A DNA stretch of 64,000 nucleotides from Symsagittifera roscoffensis (taxonomy: Eukaryota > Xenacoelomorpha > Acoela > Convolutidae): contig NC_087068.1 in NCBI RefSeq assembly GCF_963678635.1, positions 20,752,914-20,816,913 of the forward strand. The letters are read 5' to 3'. How positions within the stretch are numbered: the stretch's first letter is position 1; each line of letters opens with the position of its first letter. This document shows positions 34,091 to 45,766 of this stretch, one piece after another. Below the pieces are notes generated by a model, which was given only the letters and a program-made list of their open reading frames with translations, was not told where the DNA came from and did no database searches. A program made the position numbers and the translations under genes.

Positions 34091-35094
34091 AAAGCGTTAT
34101 TGGTTTTTCCGCTTATTGTGCTTATTCGAAGGGTAAAAGCTGATTTTCACTATGAGTGTTTCAGGGCTTGAAAACTTCAAGTTCTAAAACTTTATAGCTA
34201 CAAAAAAACCTAATTGTTTTTTCATGGTTTGATTTGTTATTTTTTCTAAGACTTGAATTACTCTCCTTTAAATATTAAACAAATTTTACTTTTGGATGAA
34301 AAAATGTACAAGTAGCAATAAAGCGCAACTGAACTCTAGTTTCAAAAAAGATACTTGAATTTCTAAGACCGTTATGGTGATATTTTACTATCCGAAATGC
34401 GAAACTTTTTTAGTCTATGTTTTTGGTTTTCACCATCTTTTACTTTCTGCAAATCATTTGTTTTTTAGTTGGGAAAAATGATTTGAGTTTTTCAATTTAG
34501 TTTTTTTTTACTCTTTCACATTGCCTAAGTTTTTGTATTGAAAGTAGTGCGGTGTTCCGCTCCAGCTCTGTTTATAGGAACTTCATTTTTCAAGATTTTC
34601 AGGATTACCCAAATTGGGTCGACTGTACCAAGAGGAGTTACAGAAATAGAATTCTCCGGTTTTTAAGATATCTTCAACTCTATGAAATTTTCGTAATTTT
34701 TCTGAAACGCTAACCCTAGTTTGGAGACGCTTTAAGCTGTTTAATGGTTATAATTTTTTATTGAGTGAAACGATTATCTCTTAAGCTAATGAGCGGTTAG
34801 TTTTTTGTTTTAGCATTCCCGAATTGCGTTCTTTTCGGTCCGCGCTTCCCCGCAAAATGAGTAAACACTGGCGCCAAAGGCGCCCTTAAAGAAATTTATT
34901 GCTCAGTCAGCCAAAAATGGATATCTCAATATAGAACAAAGATGGACCCTTTGTGTCAGCAGGAGCAAAATTTGATGGCAATTTGCGTGGTTTTTGCGTA
35001 ATTAGGGCGTAATTTTTTGTGAAAAAAATCCATTTTTAGATGGTTTATGTAACAGCTGGTTTTTCTTCGGTTTTTTTTTTACTACTACACTCAC
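34091..35094. other. intergenic, no gene seen
   Basis: AT-rich with homopolymer runs; a degenerate repeat piece lies near 34510-34600 (GTAGTGCGGTGTTCCGCTCC). No coding exon was recognised. Confidence 0.5.
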
Positions 35095-35200
35095 ATGTGC
35101 ACGTAATGAAATTATATGCCCATATCAAAATGTGCATATAATTTGATGTGCACATTGAATTTAATATGCACATTGAAATTAATATGCACAATAAATTTCA
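35095..35200 (+). repeat. short direct repeats of a TATGCACATTGAA type unit
   Basis: About five degenerate repeats built on ATGTGCACAT / AATATGCACATTGAA. Confidence 0.6.
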
Positions 35201-35242
35201 GTTTGTTTTTCAACTTAAAAGAGCATTTTGGTTCCCTTGTAG

Positions 35243-35352
35243 TAATTAGAACATAGCTAACAGATGCCCGAGTGAAAAAGAGCCCGGCCTGAGGGCACGA
35301 AGTGCCGAGTGCGGCTCTTTTGCCCGAGGCCATCTTCAACTATGTTCTAACC
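35243..35352. repeat. compact inverted-repeat element (about 110 bases)
   Basis: TAGAACATAG (35247-35256) pairs with CTATGTTCTA (35340-35349). Inside, GATGCCCGAG.. faces ..GCCCGAGGCCATC, AAGAGCC faces GGCTCTT, and the centre is GGGCACGAAGTGCC. It is locally GC-rich in AT-rich surroundings, as expected for a MITE. Confidence 0.65.
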
Positions 35353-35389
35353 GTTGAAGAGTATGCTTTTGCTCTTTCTGAGAGAAAGA

Positions 35390-35465
35390 TGCCAGAAAAT
35401 CGTGAAAGACCCGGAAAATTGTGAAAGATCCCGAAAAATTGTGAAAGAGCCCGGAAAAGTGCGCG
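35390..35465 (+). repeat. 21-base tandem repeat, about 3.5 copies
   Basis: Repeats of GTGAAAGA.CCCGGAAAATT directly after the inverted-repeat element. Confidence 0.65.
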
Positions 35466-37479
35466 AAACTATGCAAATAATTTTTTTTTCATTCATGCGT
35501 TCTAATATTTCATTTTTCATTCATGCCTTTTCGTGAAAGAACATGTGTGAAAGAGCAATGACATGCTCTTCAGATTTTTGTATTTAACACATTATTTCTA
35601 ATTTTGTTAAAATATCGTTAACAATAACCTTTTAATTTATCTGCATTATATTTATCTGCTTAAAATTATCTGCAAAGAAAAATAAAAAACAATTTGTTGC
35701 TGCCTCTGTTTCAGCATGACCATTGAAAAAAAATAGTGAAAAAGCTGAAGAGGGGCTGCTTTGGAGGGAAATCTATTTTATTTGGACGCAATCTTTTGTC
35801 TAATTAACTAAGGTCAAAAAGAATAATTTTTGTTTTTGAAAACTCGAATCAATTATTTTGAATTGAGAAGCTGATTTAAAAAAACTACAATTTTTTTTCA
35901 AGTGTTACCAAAACAAAGCACAAGATAACATCAAGAGATAACATCAATTCATCGTAATTTACTCAATGTTTTTACCTTAAAAGACAAATTTAATTGTGTA
36001 TTTTGTGTGGTGCGAAGCCTCAGTTCGCTTTTTCGTTTTCATTGTTCATTTTGCCTTTCTACTGGCCTGTAATTGAACATGTGCGTATTATATAAGGCGA
36101 CAGGTTGCTACGAAGATTTTTTGATTGTGGTTTAATTGGTTTGAAAACCATGTCAAATATGCAAAACACATTTTCTGCAGAAAAAAGATTTTTCAGGGTT
36201 GTTTGCTAATTTTAAAGTTTTGTTGTGCCAGTTTCTTTACGCGCTTTTTGCCTGGTTCTTCGCTTTTCTAAGGATAACAATGAACAATGGTTTTCATCCG
36301 CATTTACTATTTGATCTTCTGTTATTGTTCCGACCATTGAAAATGGAGAAAAACTTTGTATTTGGTTGCAGCTTAGTTTTTTTGTTTTCCACGCACAATC
36401 TGCTATCACAGATAATCATCGGAGTGATTTGAGTGATATAAGATTTAAAAAAGTTTTTTTTGGAGTAATTTTTGCCTCATTTTGTTATTAAAAATGTTGA
36501 AATCTTTAAATGCTTTTAAATTTCGTTAAATGCTTTTATTTGATTCTCTAGTTATTTTTTTGTTCAAAAATTTTTTGTCCATTTTGCTTTTTTTTCTATC
36601 GAGTATGCCTAAGTTTTAGTTTTTTTGTTCAGATTTTCTTATATCACCACCAAGAAAAAAATCGTCTTTGAAAAATATTTTTTGTTTTTTATAAGACTAT
36701 GCTTGGCACATTCTGTACCATTTGCACAGTAACCGGCTCTCCATTTCCGCTGTCCAAAATATGTGGAAGCGATGCCTGATTGGCCACCAATCAGTCGAAC
36801 TGTTCAGTTCGAGATCCTTCAAAGTCCGAGTTCCTTGTTTTAAATTGAGACAACATCAATAAAGCACAAAAAATTTCAAGAACCGCATGTAGCTCTTAAT
36901 CAACGGCACGGCAGCCGTTGTCCGTGTTTTTGTGGTTTTTCTGAAGAGCCTGTTTGTATTTAATTCTTTTTGTATTTAAGTGAAGAGCCTGCTTGTATTT
37001 AAGTGATTTGAACTTGACGTGTTGGATTTTAGCGGGTCAGAAATAGAAATAGGAAGATTTTTTCGGATTTAATTACCGAGTATTTAGATCAAAAATGTTC
37101 TGCCAATTCTACTGGGTTTTCATTTATAAAAAATTAGTCATTTGCTGATTTTTTAAGATCCTTAATTGGATAAAAAAACCTTTCCTGCAATTATTCCTAG
37201 TTAAACATAAACTTAATTGAATTTCAGTTTTGTTTCAGTCATGAGCCAAGTGAAATTTTGACCAAGAAGAAGTCGTTAAATAATGGTGAAAAACTCCTGT
37301 CAGACATTTCAAATTCTTCAAATCGTGAAGGATTAAGTAATGAATTGAATTCAAGCAAAATCACAAGCCTCATAACAAATTTAGCATCAAATTATTTACA
37401 AACAAATAGGTTCAAATGCAGCTGCTAGCAACTCTGCGTAGCTAGCAGTATGGTTACTGCTTCTACTAACTGTTTCGTG
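35466..37479. other. intergenic, no gene seen
   Basis: AT-rich. Contains one copy (about 36714-36745) of a dispersed phrase around CTGTGCTATTTGCACAGTAACC, seen again near 38738-38775 and 39420-39452. Two adjacent perfect palindromes lie at 36778-36812. Confidence 0.5.
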
Positions 37480-37575
37480 TACCCTAACTGTGATTGTGAC
37501 TTAACGCAAACTGAAGTCCAAAATCTGAGACTTAACGCAAACTGTGGCTGTGACTTGGGAACGCATACTGAAATC
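37480..37575 (+). repeat. short tandem repeat with ACTTAACGCAAACTG units
   Basis: Three degenerate copies of a roughly 30-base unit, GTGACTTAACGCAAACTG..GTCCAAAATCTGAG and variants. Confidence 0.55.
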
Positions 37576-37599
37576 TAAAATTAAGAAATTTTTATGAAT

Positions 37600-38565
37600 A
37601 GTTTTAAAGCAAACTACAATACAAAGCTTGGTTGTAGAGTCTCGAAGCTTTTTATCGAATTGCTCTCTCAGCACCCAAATATTTCGTCTTAAGTACAATG
37701 TCGTGCAAAATCTTTGTTATCAATAATATAGCAGTCTAAAACCGTCCTCTGAACATTGCATTTGAAACGATATCGACTATCAAAATCAGGTTTATTTTGA
37801 AACTCATTCAAAGCATTAAAATAGTTGTATACCTCATTCATCCTATTTTGAAGTAATAATATGAAACCATTGCCCTTATAATGAAAAGAATGAGCAAAAC
37901 TTGAAGATCATCTCAAAATCCAACTGGGTTGTACAAGATTCATACAGTTTAATTTGCTATGTTTCAAAAGCCGCTCGGGTACCTCTTTGAAAAGTTCATA
38001 CAAATACAATTAAGAAACACTGGATATTTATCAAATCATCAGGTTCCGATCAAAATTACAGTATCCTTTGAAAAAAACTCTTACAATTAGTTTTTGAATT
38101 TTTTATACCTGGTTCAGGCTTTTTTCGCTTGAGCAACCGTCTATTAAAACACCATATTGAAGGATTATGAAACTATCATAGTATTAAGCAGATACTTACA
38201 ATGAAACACATATCCGATTCTATTTAAAAAACCACAATATTTCGATTGGTAAAAACGTTTTTAATGTGAGGCTCAAATCTCAGTTTTTTATCAATCAAAA
38301 TTCCTAAATAAATTATAACCAAAAGCTGTTTACATATTTTGTTCCCAACACAATTGAATCTACTGCTACAGTTTTGGACTTGAAAATTCTCATAATTTTT
38401 GTTTTTTTTTGTTATTTTAATCTGAGATGATTTGAATTCACACAGTCGCTGGCTTGAGAAACAACCAAAAAAAAATATCATTCTTTTCTACAATAGCAGT
38501 ATTATCTGCGAAAATAAAATTCTTTGAATTCTTTCAATGGGAGGATAAATCCTTGATATTAGAAA
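37600..38565 (-). pseudogene. decayed LINE reverse transcriptase
   Basis: On the minus strand, FADNTAIV (RT motif C region, 38490-38513) is followed by YLGILIDKKLRFEPHI near 38257-38318, then weaker RT C-terminal pieces to about 37600. Many stops and frame changes separate them, so the copy is dead. These are the hallmarks of a non-LTR retrotransposon; the clade cannot be named. Confidence 0.65.
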
Positions 38566-41500
38566 GTAACGAGAAACAAATAACGTGAAATAGAAAGTGT
38601 CTTATTGTTTCGATATTTTATATCTGTACTTCAAATTTGTCCTACTCACAAGAAAAATCGATTTGTTCGAATCATTTATTTATTCGATGCTAGAATTTTT
38701 TCGGGTTAACCAATTTTTTCAATTCGTTTGTTAGAGTCGGAATTTTTTGTGCTATTTGCGCAGTAATTAGCTATTTTTCTCTCTAGTTTTTTTTCAATCA
38801 ACGGTTAAGTAAAAAAAAGTCATGAATAAAAGTTAAGTTGATTTTAATAGTTTACCCACTTGTACTTTTAATAGAGAACTAGACTTGTTTTCTATTCAGT
38901 GAATTAAATTTACAAATCTGAAGAAAAATGTTTACTGCATTATGAACCCTCAATAGCTTCCACGCTCTTTCTGGCTTGGTTTATTGGATTGTTAAGGCGC
39001 GTGCTATAGATTTTTAAGTTCTCGGATTCGTGTCCAGATCTTTTAAGATACTCTTGGAAATTGAAAGTTTTTTCTAGGAAAAATAGTTGCCGGATTATGG
39101 TTTGTCTGGTTATTTTCGACGGTTTTTATTACTGAAACTGAGAGTCGTTTTGAGAATTGCGCAATTGGATCTGTTTTTTTTTCATTTTAACAATTTCTTT
39201 TCATAATTTGGCTAATAATTTATTGACATATCCGCTTTACATTACCTCCGTTTTTTGCTCTGACGATTTGAAAAATGGGGAGGTTGTATTCGGATGTGTT
39301 TCAGTTTTTTCTTTTTTTTCTCGCAAAATTAGATTCTTCCTTAGATCTTGCATCACACCGTGCAAAAAAAGATACTTATACGAAAAACATTTTTTTGTAT
39401 CTTTTAAAAGGCTGTCAAAGCATTCTGTGCTATTTGCACAGTAACCCGCTATCCTTTTTTATGTTTCTGTTTGTTTTGTTTTTGGATCAATGATCATCTG
39501 CACAAATTTTGTTGACTGAATTGCGGCTCAGTAATAGTATCTTAATGATGATTTAACGTTCACGATCGTGTTTCTTAACATGTTTCCCACAAATTTTCTA
39601 TCTGCGAAAAATACAGTATGAAATTTTCTAAATGTGGTTTTCTTCGACTTTTTTTATTTTTTTTTTAATGAAAATTTGATTTCTTTCTACTCTTTTTTAC
39701 CCAATTTCTTGCAATGCTATGTTTACATTCTATCACAAATGTTGATCGGATCCTTTTTGAGTCTGCGTTAAAGCGAGGTTTTCCCAAACAGACTTCTTTT
39801 TCGGCGGCTGTTTTTTAAAATTTGTGGTTGTTTCGATTCTTTATATAGCTGCTTTGGTCTGTGAAAAGTAGCAATCCTTTAGCAATATGTGAAAAGCAGC
39901 AACTCGTTTTGTGTTCAAATAAATTCACAGTCAGATGACTTTGAAGTTGCAATTTTTTTATTTCAACGGACAAAAGAACGAAATTTTTTCTTCACATTTT
40001 TATCATTTTCTCTGCATCTGTTAATGACATAGGGTTCAAGTTTGTGATTCATGCTGGATAAAATATATTAGAAGGACTTAGATTATTTCAGTTCGGCCAA
40101 AAATTTGAAAAATATTGTTGCGGAGGCGTAAATTTGTCAGTATAGCATTACTAGTTTTAGATATGTTCTTGCTGCAAAAAAAATTCTTGCAAACAATGTA
40201 AAGAGTGTGAAATTATGGCCTCAAATTAGTTCTTCGGTAAGCTGATGAAAGCTTTATTTACTCTTTTTACCTCCGATAAATGACAGATGTGAAAAAATTA
40301 CTTGATACGTTGTCAAAAACGGTCGAAAAATATCAATAATTTTCGCTAGTGATCGAAATAAGCCAACAAAAGAATTACTCCAGAAAAAATAAAGCTCCAA
40401 TCCATGAGCAGTTTTTGACGCCAGACCTAGTAATTTTTTCAGTTCCGTTATCTGTCGTTTATCGGTGGCTTAAAAGTAAATCAAGCTGATCAGCTTTCCA
40501 AAGAACTAACTTGAGCCCATAATTTTAAATTCCTTGTCTTGTTTGTGAGGATGTTTTCTCAGCAAGCCACTGCGAAAACGTGTTAAGGTATGCTGGCCTT
40601 CTAAGCAATATTTTTGAAACTCTGACTAAGTTAAATCCTTTCTAAGAGTTTCATCTAGCATTTGACAAAAATCGAACCCTTTATTTGAAATAATCTCAGC
40701 AAAAATGACAAAAAATGAAGAAAAAATTTGTTTGCTTGTTGAGATCAAAAAGTTGCAATTTCTATGTCAGATGGTTTTATATTTGTGGTAAAGTTACTTC
40801 TGGAAAAAATGGGGTTTGAGATCTGCAGACAACTTTGTGTAAAAAATCGGTTCGAGGTTTAGTTTATTTATGCTTTTATTTCAAGTAAAGTGTGAAGCTA
40901 AATTTCGAGTAAAGTAGCGGTTATCACACAAATTTTAATTTGTGCAGTATTCTTTGAATTCAAAATTTTTTGAAAGGTTTTTAAGCGTGCACATCGACCT
41001 GTAATTTTATTTTAAAACAATTATGTTAAAATTTTCTGATGTTTTTTGAAACTAGGCTGAAAATATTAAATCATCGTTGAAAATTAAAGCATCGTTGAAA
41101 GCATCGTTTTTTTAGATTTCTTGGAAAATTTTTCATCGGGTTGTCAAAAATTACAACCGTGTATCTTGTTTATCATGGGGCTATAATTTGTTGCTAAGAG
41201 GAACTATAACGTTAAACACTCTGAAAAAGTTTAACTTCACAACAGTGAAATCATTTGTTCTGATAGTTTTTTTTTTCAAGTTGACATCTCGTTTAGCAAA
41301 ACCATTTGAACCATTCGGAGTAGCAGGTGGTACATCAGCTCTAATGGAATATCTGTCCAAAAGATATGTTTTTGAGCATATCTGAATTTGCATTTCTAGA
41401 AATAACCCCAAATACAGCGAAAAAAATTCAATCGCGGGTGTCATTGAAAAACATCAGGGCATTAAAAGCAAAAATATATTTGTTAAAATTTAGCAAATTT

Positions 41501-42639
41501 CAAAAACTTCTTGTTCCAAAATGACTTTTTCATATCAGGATCATTTGTTTGAAATCTTCAATCAGACAATGAATTTTGTAAAAATTATCACTCAGAAATA
41601 CACTCCAGTTTAAAAAGAAGTCTGTTTTATGTAAACTGAATTATAGTTTGTAATTGACACCAGCTGAAAAAAAACTGATCACTGTATGATTTTTCTTACA
41701 AAATTTGGTTGATATAACTGCTGCGGTTATTAAAGCAATTGGAAACGTTTTCTTAACCATCTGTAAAACATAAATCCTCTGAGGTTAACATTCCAAAGCT
41801 AACTAAAAAAAATTGAGCATCGTTTGATTTTGCAAAATTGTTCAGGTTATATTTTGTCATCCTTGAAAATCTCTTTCATAAAAATAGAAAATTATATCGA
41901 AGTTCCGCGCGAATTGCAGAAAGTGGAGCCGCCAAAGCATGAATAACTTGATCAGGACTTGATCAGGTTTCTCTTAGGTTAATTAGTGGCCTAATATCGT
42001 ATTCTCAAATAAGTACAAACTGCAAAATTTTAGCCTTGGGGATTTTGTCGTGATTACTATGAAGAAATATTTCAGTTAATTTTTCAGTTGAAATTTTCAG
42101 ACTTTACTCTTTAATTTTTGAAAATTATTAGGTTCATATTTGTTTTTTCATTACTTTGTTTCTCATGCCACATAGTTTTATGCATTTTCGTAAAAATTGG
42201 CTTGGAAATTTTGACAACCAAATAGACAAAAATGTTTTTTTATTTTTTCAAGTTTTTTTAGCACCGATAGATTAATTTTTCTTATCAACCGTATACTTTA
42301 AAATGTATAAGAAAAAGATTTTCGAACAATTTTACTGGTATTTTAGTAAAATATTTCCAGACCTTAACCTGGTCGATTAACCTGGTCGATAGTTATGAGG
42401 AAAAAGAAATTTTCGTTGTCAAACTTGTGTCGTTTTTTTTGTGCTTGGTATGACCAGAAAAACAAAAAAATGCTCCAATTTAAGAAAACTAGTCGGCGTA
42501 CACTAAAATTTCTATCGAAAAAAAAAAATTTTCAGATAATTTTACAATTTTTAAGCCTTCGTTTATTTGAAAAAAAAATTGCCGACGGAGCGCTTCTTAA
42601 AATTGAACAAATCGTTTTTCATGGCTTGTAATAAAGTTT
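38566..42639. other. intergenic, no gene seen
   Basis: AT-rich, many homopolymers. A weak tRNA-like stretch lies at about 38990-39060, and dispersed repeat pieces near 38738, 39420 and 39690-39770. Short ORFs have no family features. Confidence 0.45.
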
Positions 42640-45000
42640 CGTAATAAACTCATTAAAATCATTCAGAGAACTGAAAATGGATTGGGACAACAACCAGTAA
42701 AGAACCAGTGAAATTAGCAGACAAGGAGATGGGCCCGATAAAGAAAGATCCCGTTTATACTGGATGGGCCCAATAACAAAATCAATCTGTGAAAGAAGAA
42801 AAATTTTACAGCTCAAGCTAACATTTCAAAGCAAAAGTTTTTATCGGAAGCTGATTGGTTACAATCGTAAAATCTGCGAAACGATGAAAAAACGACCAGC
42901 TTAAGTGATACAATTTTGCGATCTAAAACCTTAGCAGATATAGATGAACACGAAAACGTAACGCTAATAAGTTGATTTTTATAGCACGGCAAGTTGATGC
43001 GACTTTTGATTTAAAAAAAGATGTAACTATTGCGCATCAATTCTTGGGGCGCGGCAATCAGAATAGGCCAATCAAAGTTAATTTTGCAAAAATCAATTTA
43101 TCAGAAAAGCAAAAACTGTTGAGAGACAACCAACAACTGAGTCGTTTACGAGTAATCCAAGACTTGAGCCGGCCAATGATCATTTTTTTCAAACTGATCA
43201 AGTGCTGAAAGTGCCTGAACGCGTGAAAGGGCTTTTTTCCTTCAATGGGATAAAAACAAGCGATGTAAAAAAATTTGACTAATTGTTCAAGAGAAAGATA
43301 CTAGACAATTCATACGACGTTAAGAAGTTCTTTGATGAAAAGTGATGTTCATAAATTGTCAACATCGTCAAAAAATTAAAAACTAATGCTAATAATTTTC
43401 GGTCGATCTGCATTGATAAAAAGGCATCGTGAAGATGTATAAGCACTTCCTAGTAGTCTCATTTTGGTATCAGTATACTCTTTTAAGACAAATGAATGAA
43501 ATGACGATCCGAAAATGTCTAGAATCAAAGGCTTTCACACCGTTTTACGAATAACAGAACGACGAGAGGTGGTGAAACTAAGGTACAACTTGGCAAAACA
43601 ATTAATTTAATTGAATGGCTTGATAGCGGTATACCAGATTTTATCTCAAATTTTGTAGAAAATAATTGAAAAAAGTTGATAATTGCGTGTAAAGTAATTC
43701 CTCCGAAACATGTTTATATCAGTGTAAAGGAAGAAAACTGGAAAACCTTATCATTGAAGCACGGGAAAAAAGATAGCTTTTTTAAACCCCAACCTGATGA
43801 CCTCAAATTTTTGCTTTTTTCGTGAGCGCTAATTCATCAGTTGTTTTTTCCACCGTGATGTGTCTTTTCTAACAAAAAAGAAGATTTTTCTAGAACAATT
43901 TTTGGAGTTTTCCATTGTCATCCATCTTGAAAACACTAACTTTGCTTGCCGAAATTTTACTCATGGCCTTCTGTGTGCTTTTTAGTCTGTGTGCTCTTCA
44001 ACTGAAATGGTGTCTCGAAAACAGGAGCAATGCTCCTTGTTTTAATAAAAGCTAAAAAAATTCAATCTTCAAAAAAAATCAACTCTACAAACTATGGAAA
44101 TCAGACAGTGGAAATGTAGGCAAAAATATACATGCTCAAGCAACGTCGGAAAATTGAAAACAAATCAAGCTGAAAGCGTAATGTTACCAAAACTTGAGAA
44201 TATATCAAGGAGACTCAAGAAAAGTGTTAAAGGCTTTAATTGAAGTTAACGGTGAAAACTCCAAAATTACGAAAGGCTCATTGTGGAAGCGAGAAATTTA
44301 GGTGGTTCTCCATCACTAGCCAACGCATTTGTTGAGTGTTTTTATCGGTTGGCACCAAATTGGCTCATAATTTTAACCATATGGAAGTTGTTCATGCAGT
44401 TGATTGAATAAACATGGCAACTCATTCAATGTCTTCAATCCCCTGCTCTTTTGTCGAAATAAGTATTTTTTTAAATAGCCTGAAGCCCAAACAATAGTTT
44501 TTTTGTGATAGTACTTTATTCCGTTTATATTACAAAATTTTTCTTACAAAACATACCTCAAACTTGAAAAACTTTACCACTTTTTTGAAGGCTGACAGCA
44601 GAATTAAGCATAAAAATTATCGCCTTAAAACATTATCACTCTCACTTGCTTGTAGGTTTACCTTTGATTTCCGGGACAAATTTAGCAACGGTCATTGAAT
44701 TTGCTAAAGTGAAGAGTTGATAAGCTTAGGCATTGATAAAAATTTTAAAAGTAGATTTTTTGCTGATAAAAAAGGCGACGGATACGCTTGATCACCAAAT
44801 TCTCATGAGGAAGCTCAAATTCTATGGAGTTTGTGAAACTTATAGCAGATATGTGTTAAACTGTTTTTCTGATTGAATGCAAGTCATTTGGTGTACCTCA
44901 AGGCTCTGTGTTAGGCCTTCAAGGGTCACCAAGTACATAAAAACATTATATAATAGGGTAATAGCAACAATTCTGAGCCAATCGTATATCTGTCGCCTTA
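42640..45000 (+). pseudogene. decayed LINE (ORF1-like and RT remnants)
   Basis: At 43020-43150 a piece reads like the RRM-type ORF1 protein of LINEs (TIAHQFLGRGNQNRPIKV, then SEKQKLLRDN). At 44778-44940 RT motifs DTLDHQILMRKLKFYG and, after a stop and a frame change, FGVPQGSVLGL are visible. The middle, where an endonuclease would lie, is too degraded to read. It is non-functional. Confidence 0.6.
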
Positions 45001-45689
45001 GCGCATAACTCGTTGTGACAAAATTATACGTAAAATGTAACTCTCCGAAAATTTCAAGGTTCCAATCTACTAAATTGACATTTGAAAGATGTTTTGAGAT
45101 GTAAAAAAGTCCTTTTAAACAATCTCATCCTTTTCTAGTGAAAAATTTTCAAGAGAACTGCCAAAAGTTTTTGATTTTATTTTTTTTAAACAATGCGATT
45201 CTTCGTATGTATGAATGCAACTAGTATAGAGCTGGACAATAAATGTGGGATTGGATTTCTTAGCGTAGGAAGGGGGTCGTCTCTCCTAAAACTACCAATG
45301 GGCCAAAATATGTCGAGTGCTAGTTGACAAACAGTGCAGTGTTTGAAAGTGATTTATTACCTGACTGGATATTAATTTGAAGTTGTCAATACGGGGTATC
45401 AAATTATCCCATGCAATTAGCAGAGCTGCATCCAAAACCGATATGAGTGATTAAAACAACATTTTATCAACAAGAGAAACTTGAAAAAATCAAGCGGCAT
45501 AAGTTAAACATTCAATTTTTGTGCTCTTTCTTTTGTAGCATCCTTGTCGTTGTTTTCTGGCACAGTTGTTTATTTTTTCGTGCTCGGTTGAAATGTAATA
45601 ATCGATATGAAAAAAAAAACGCACTGAGTTGAGTAATTTTAAGCTGTCAATTTTATTAAATTATCTAACTGACTTCTAAAAAACAAAAA
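45001..45689. other. intergenic upstream of the Cys-rich membrane-protein gene
   Basis: AT-rich; would hold the promoter of the gene at 45767. No TATA box could be assigned with confidence. Confidence 0.4.
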
Positions 45690-45743
45690 ATGGCGACACG
45701 CAAACCCAATTCAGTAACTAACCAAAAACACAACCAAGACTGA
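45690..45743 (+). other. short upstream ORF in the putative 5' leader
   Basis: ATG at 45690, 17 codons, TGA at 45741-45743, 23 bases before the main ATG. It could reduce translation of the main frame if it lies in the mRNA. Confidence 0.3.
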
Positions 45744-45766
45744 CTAAGACATTGCGACTAACAGCC

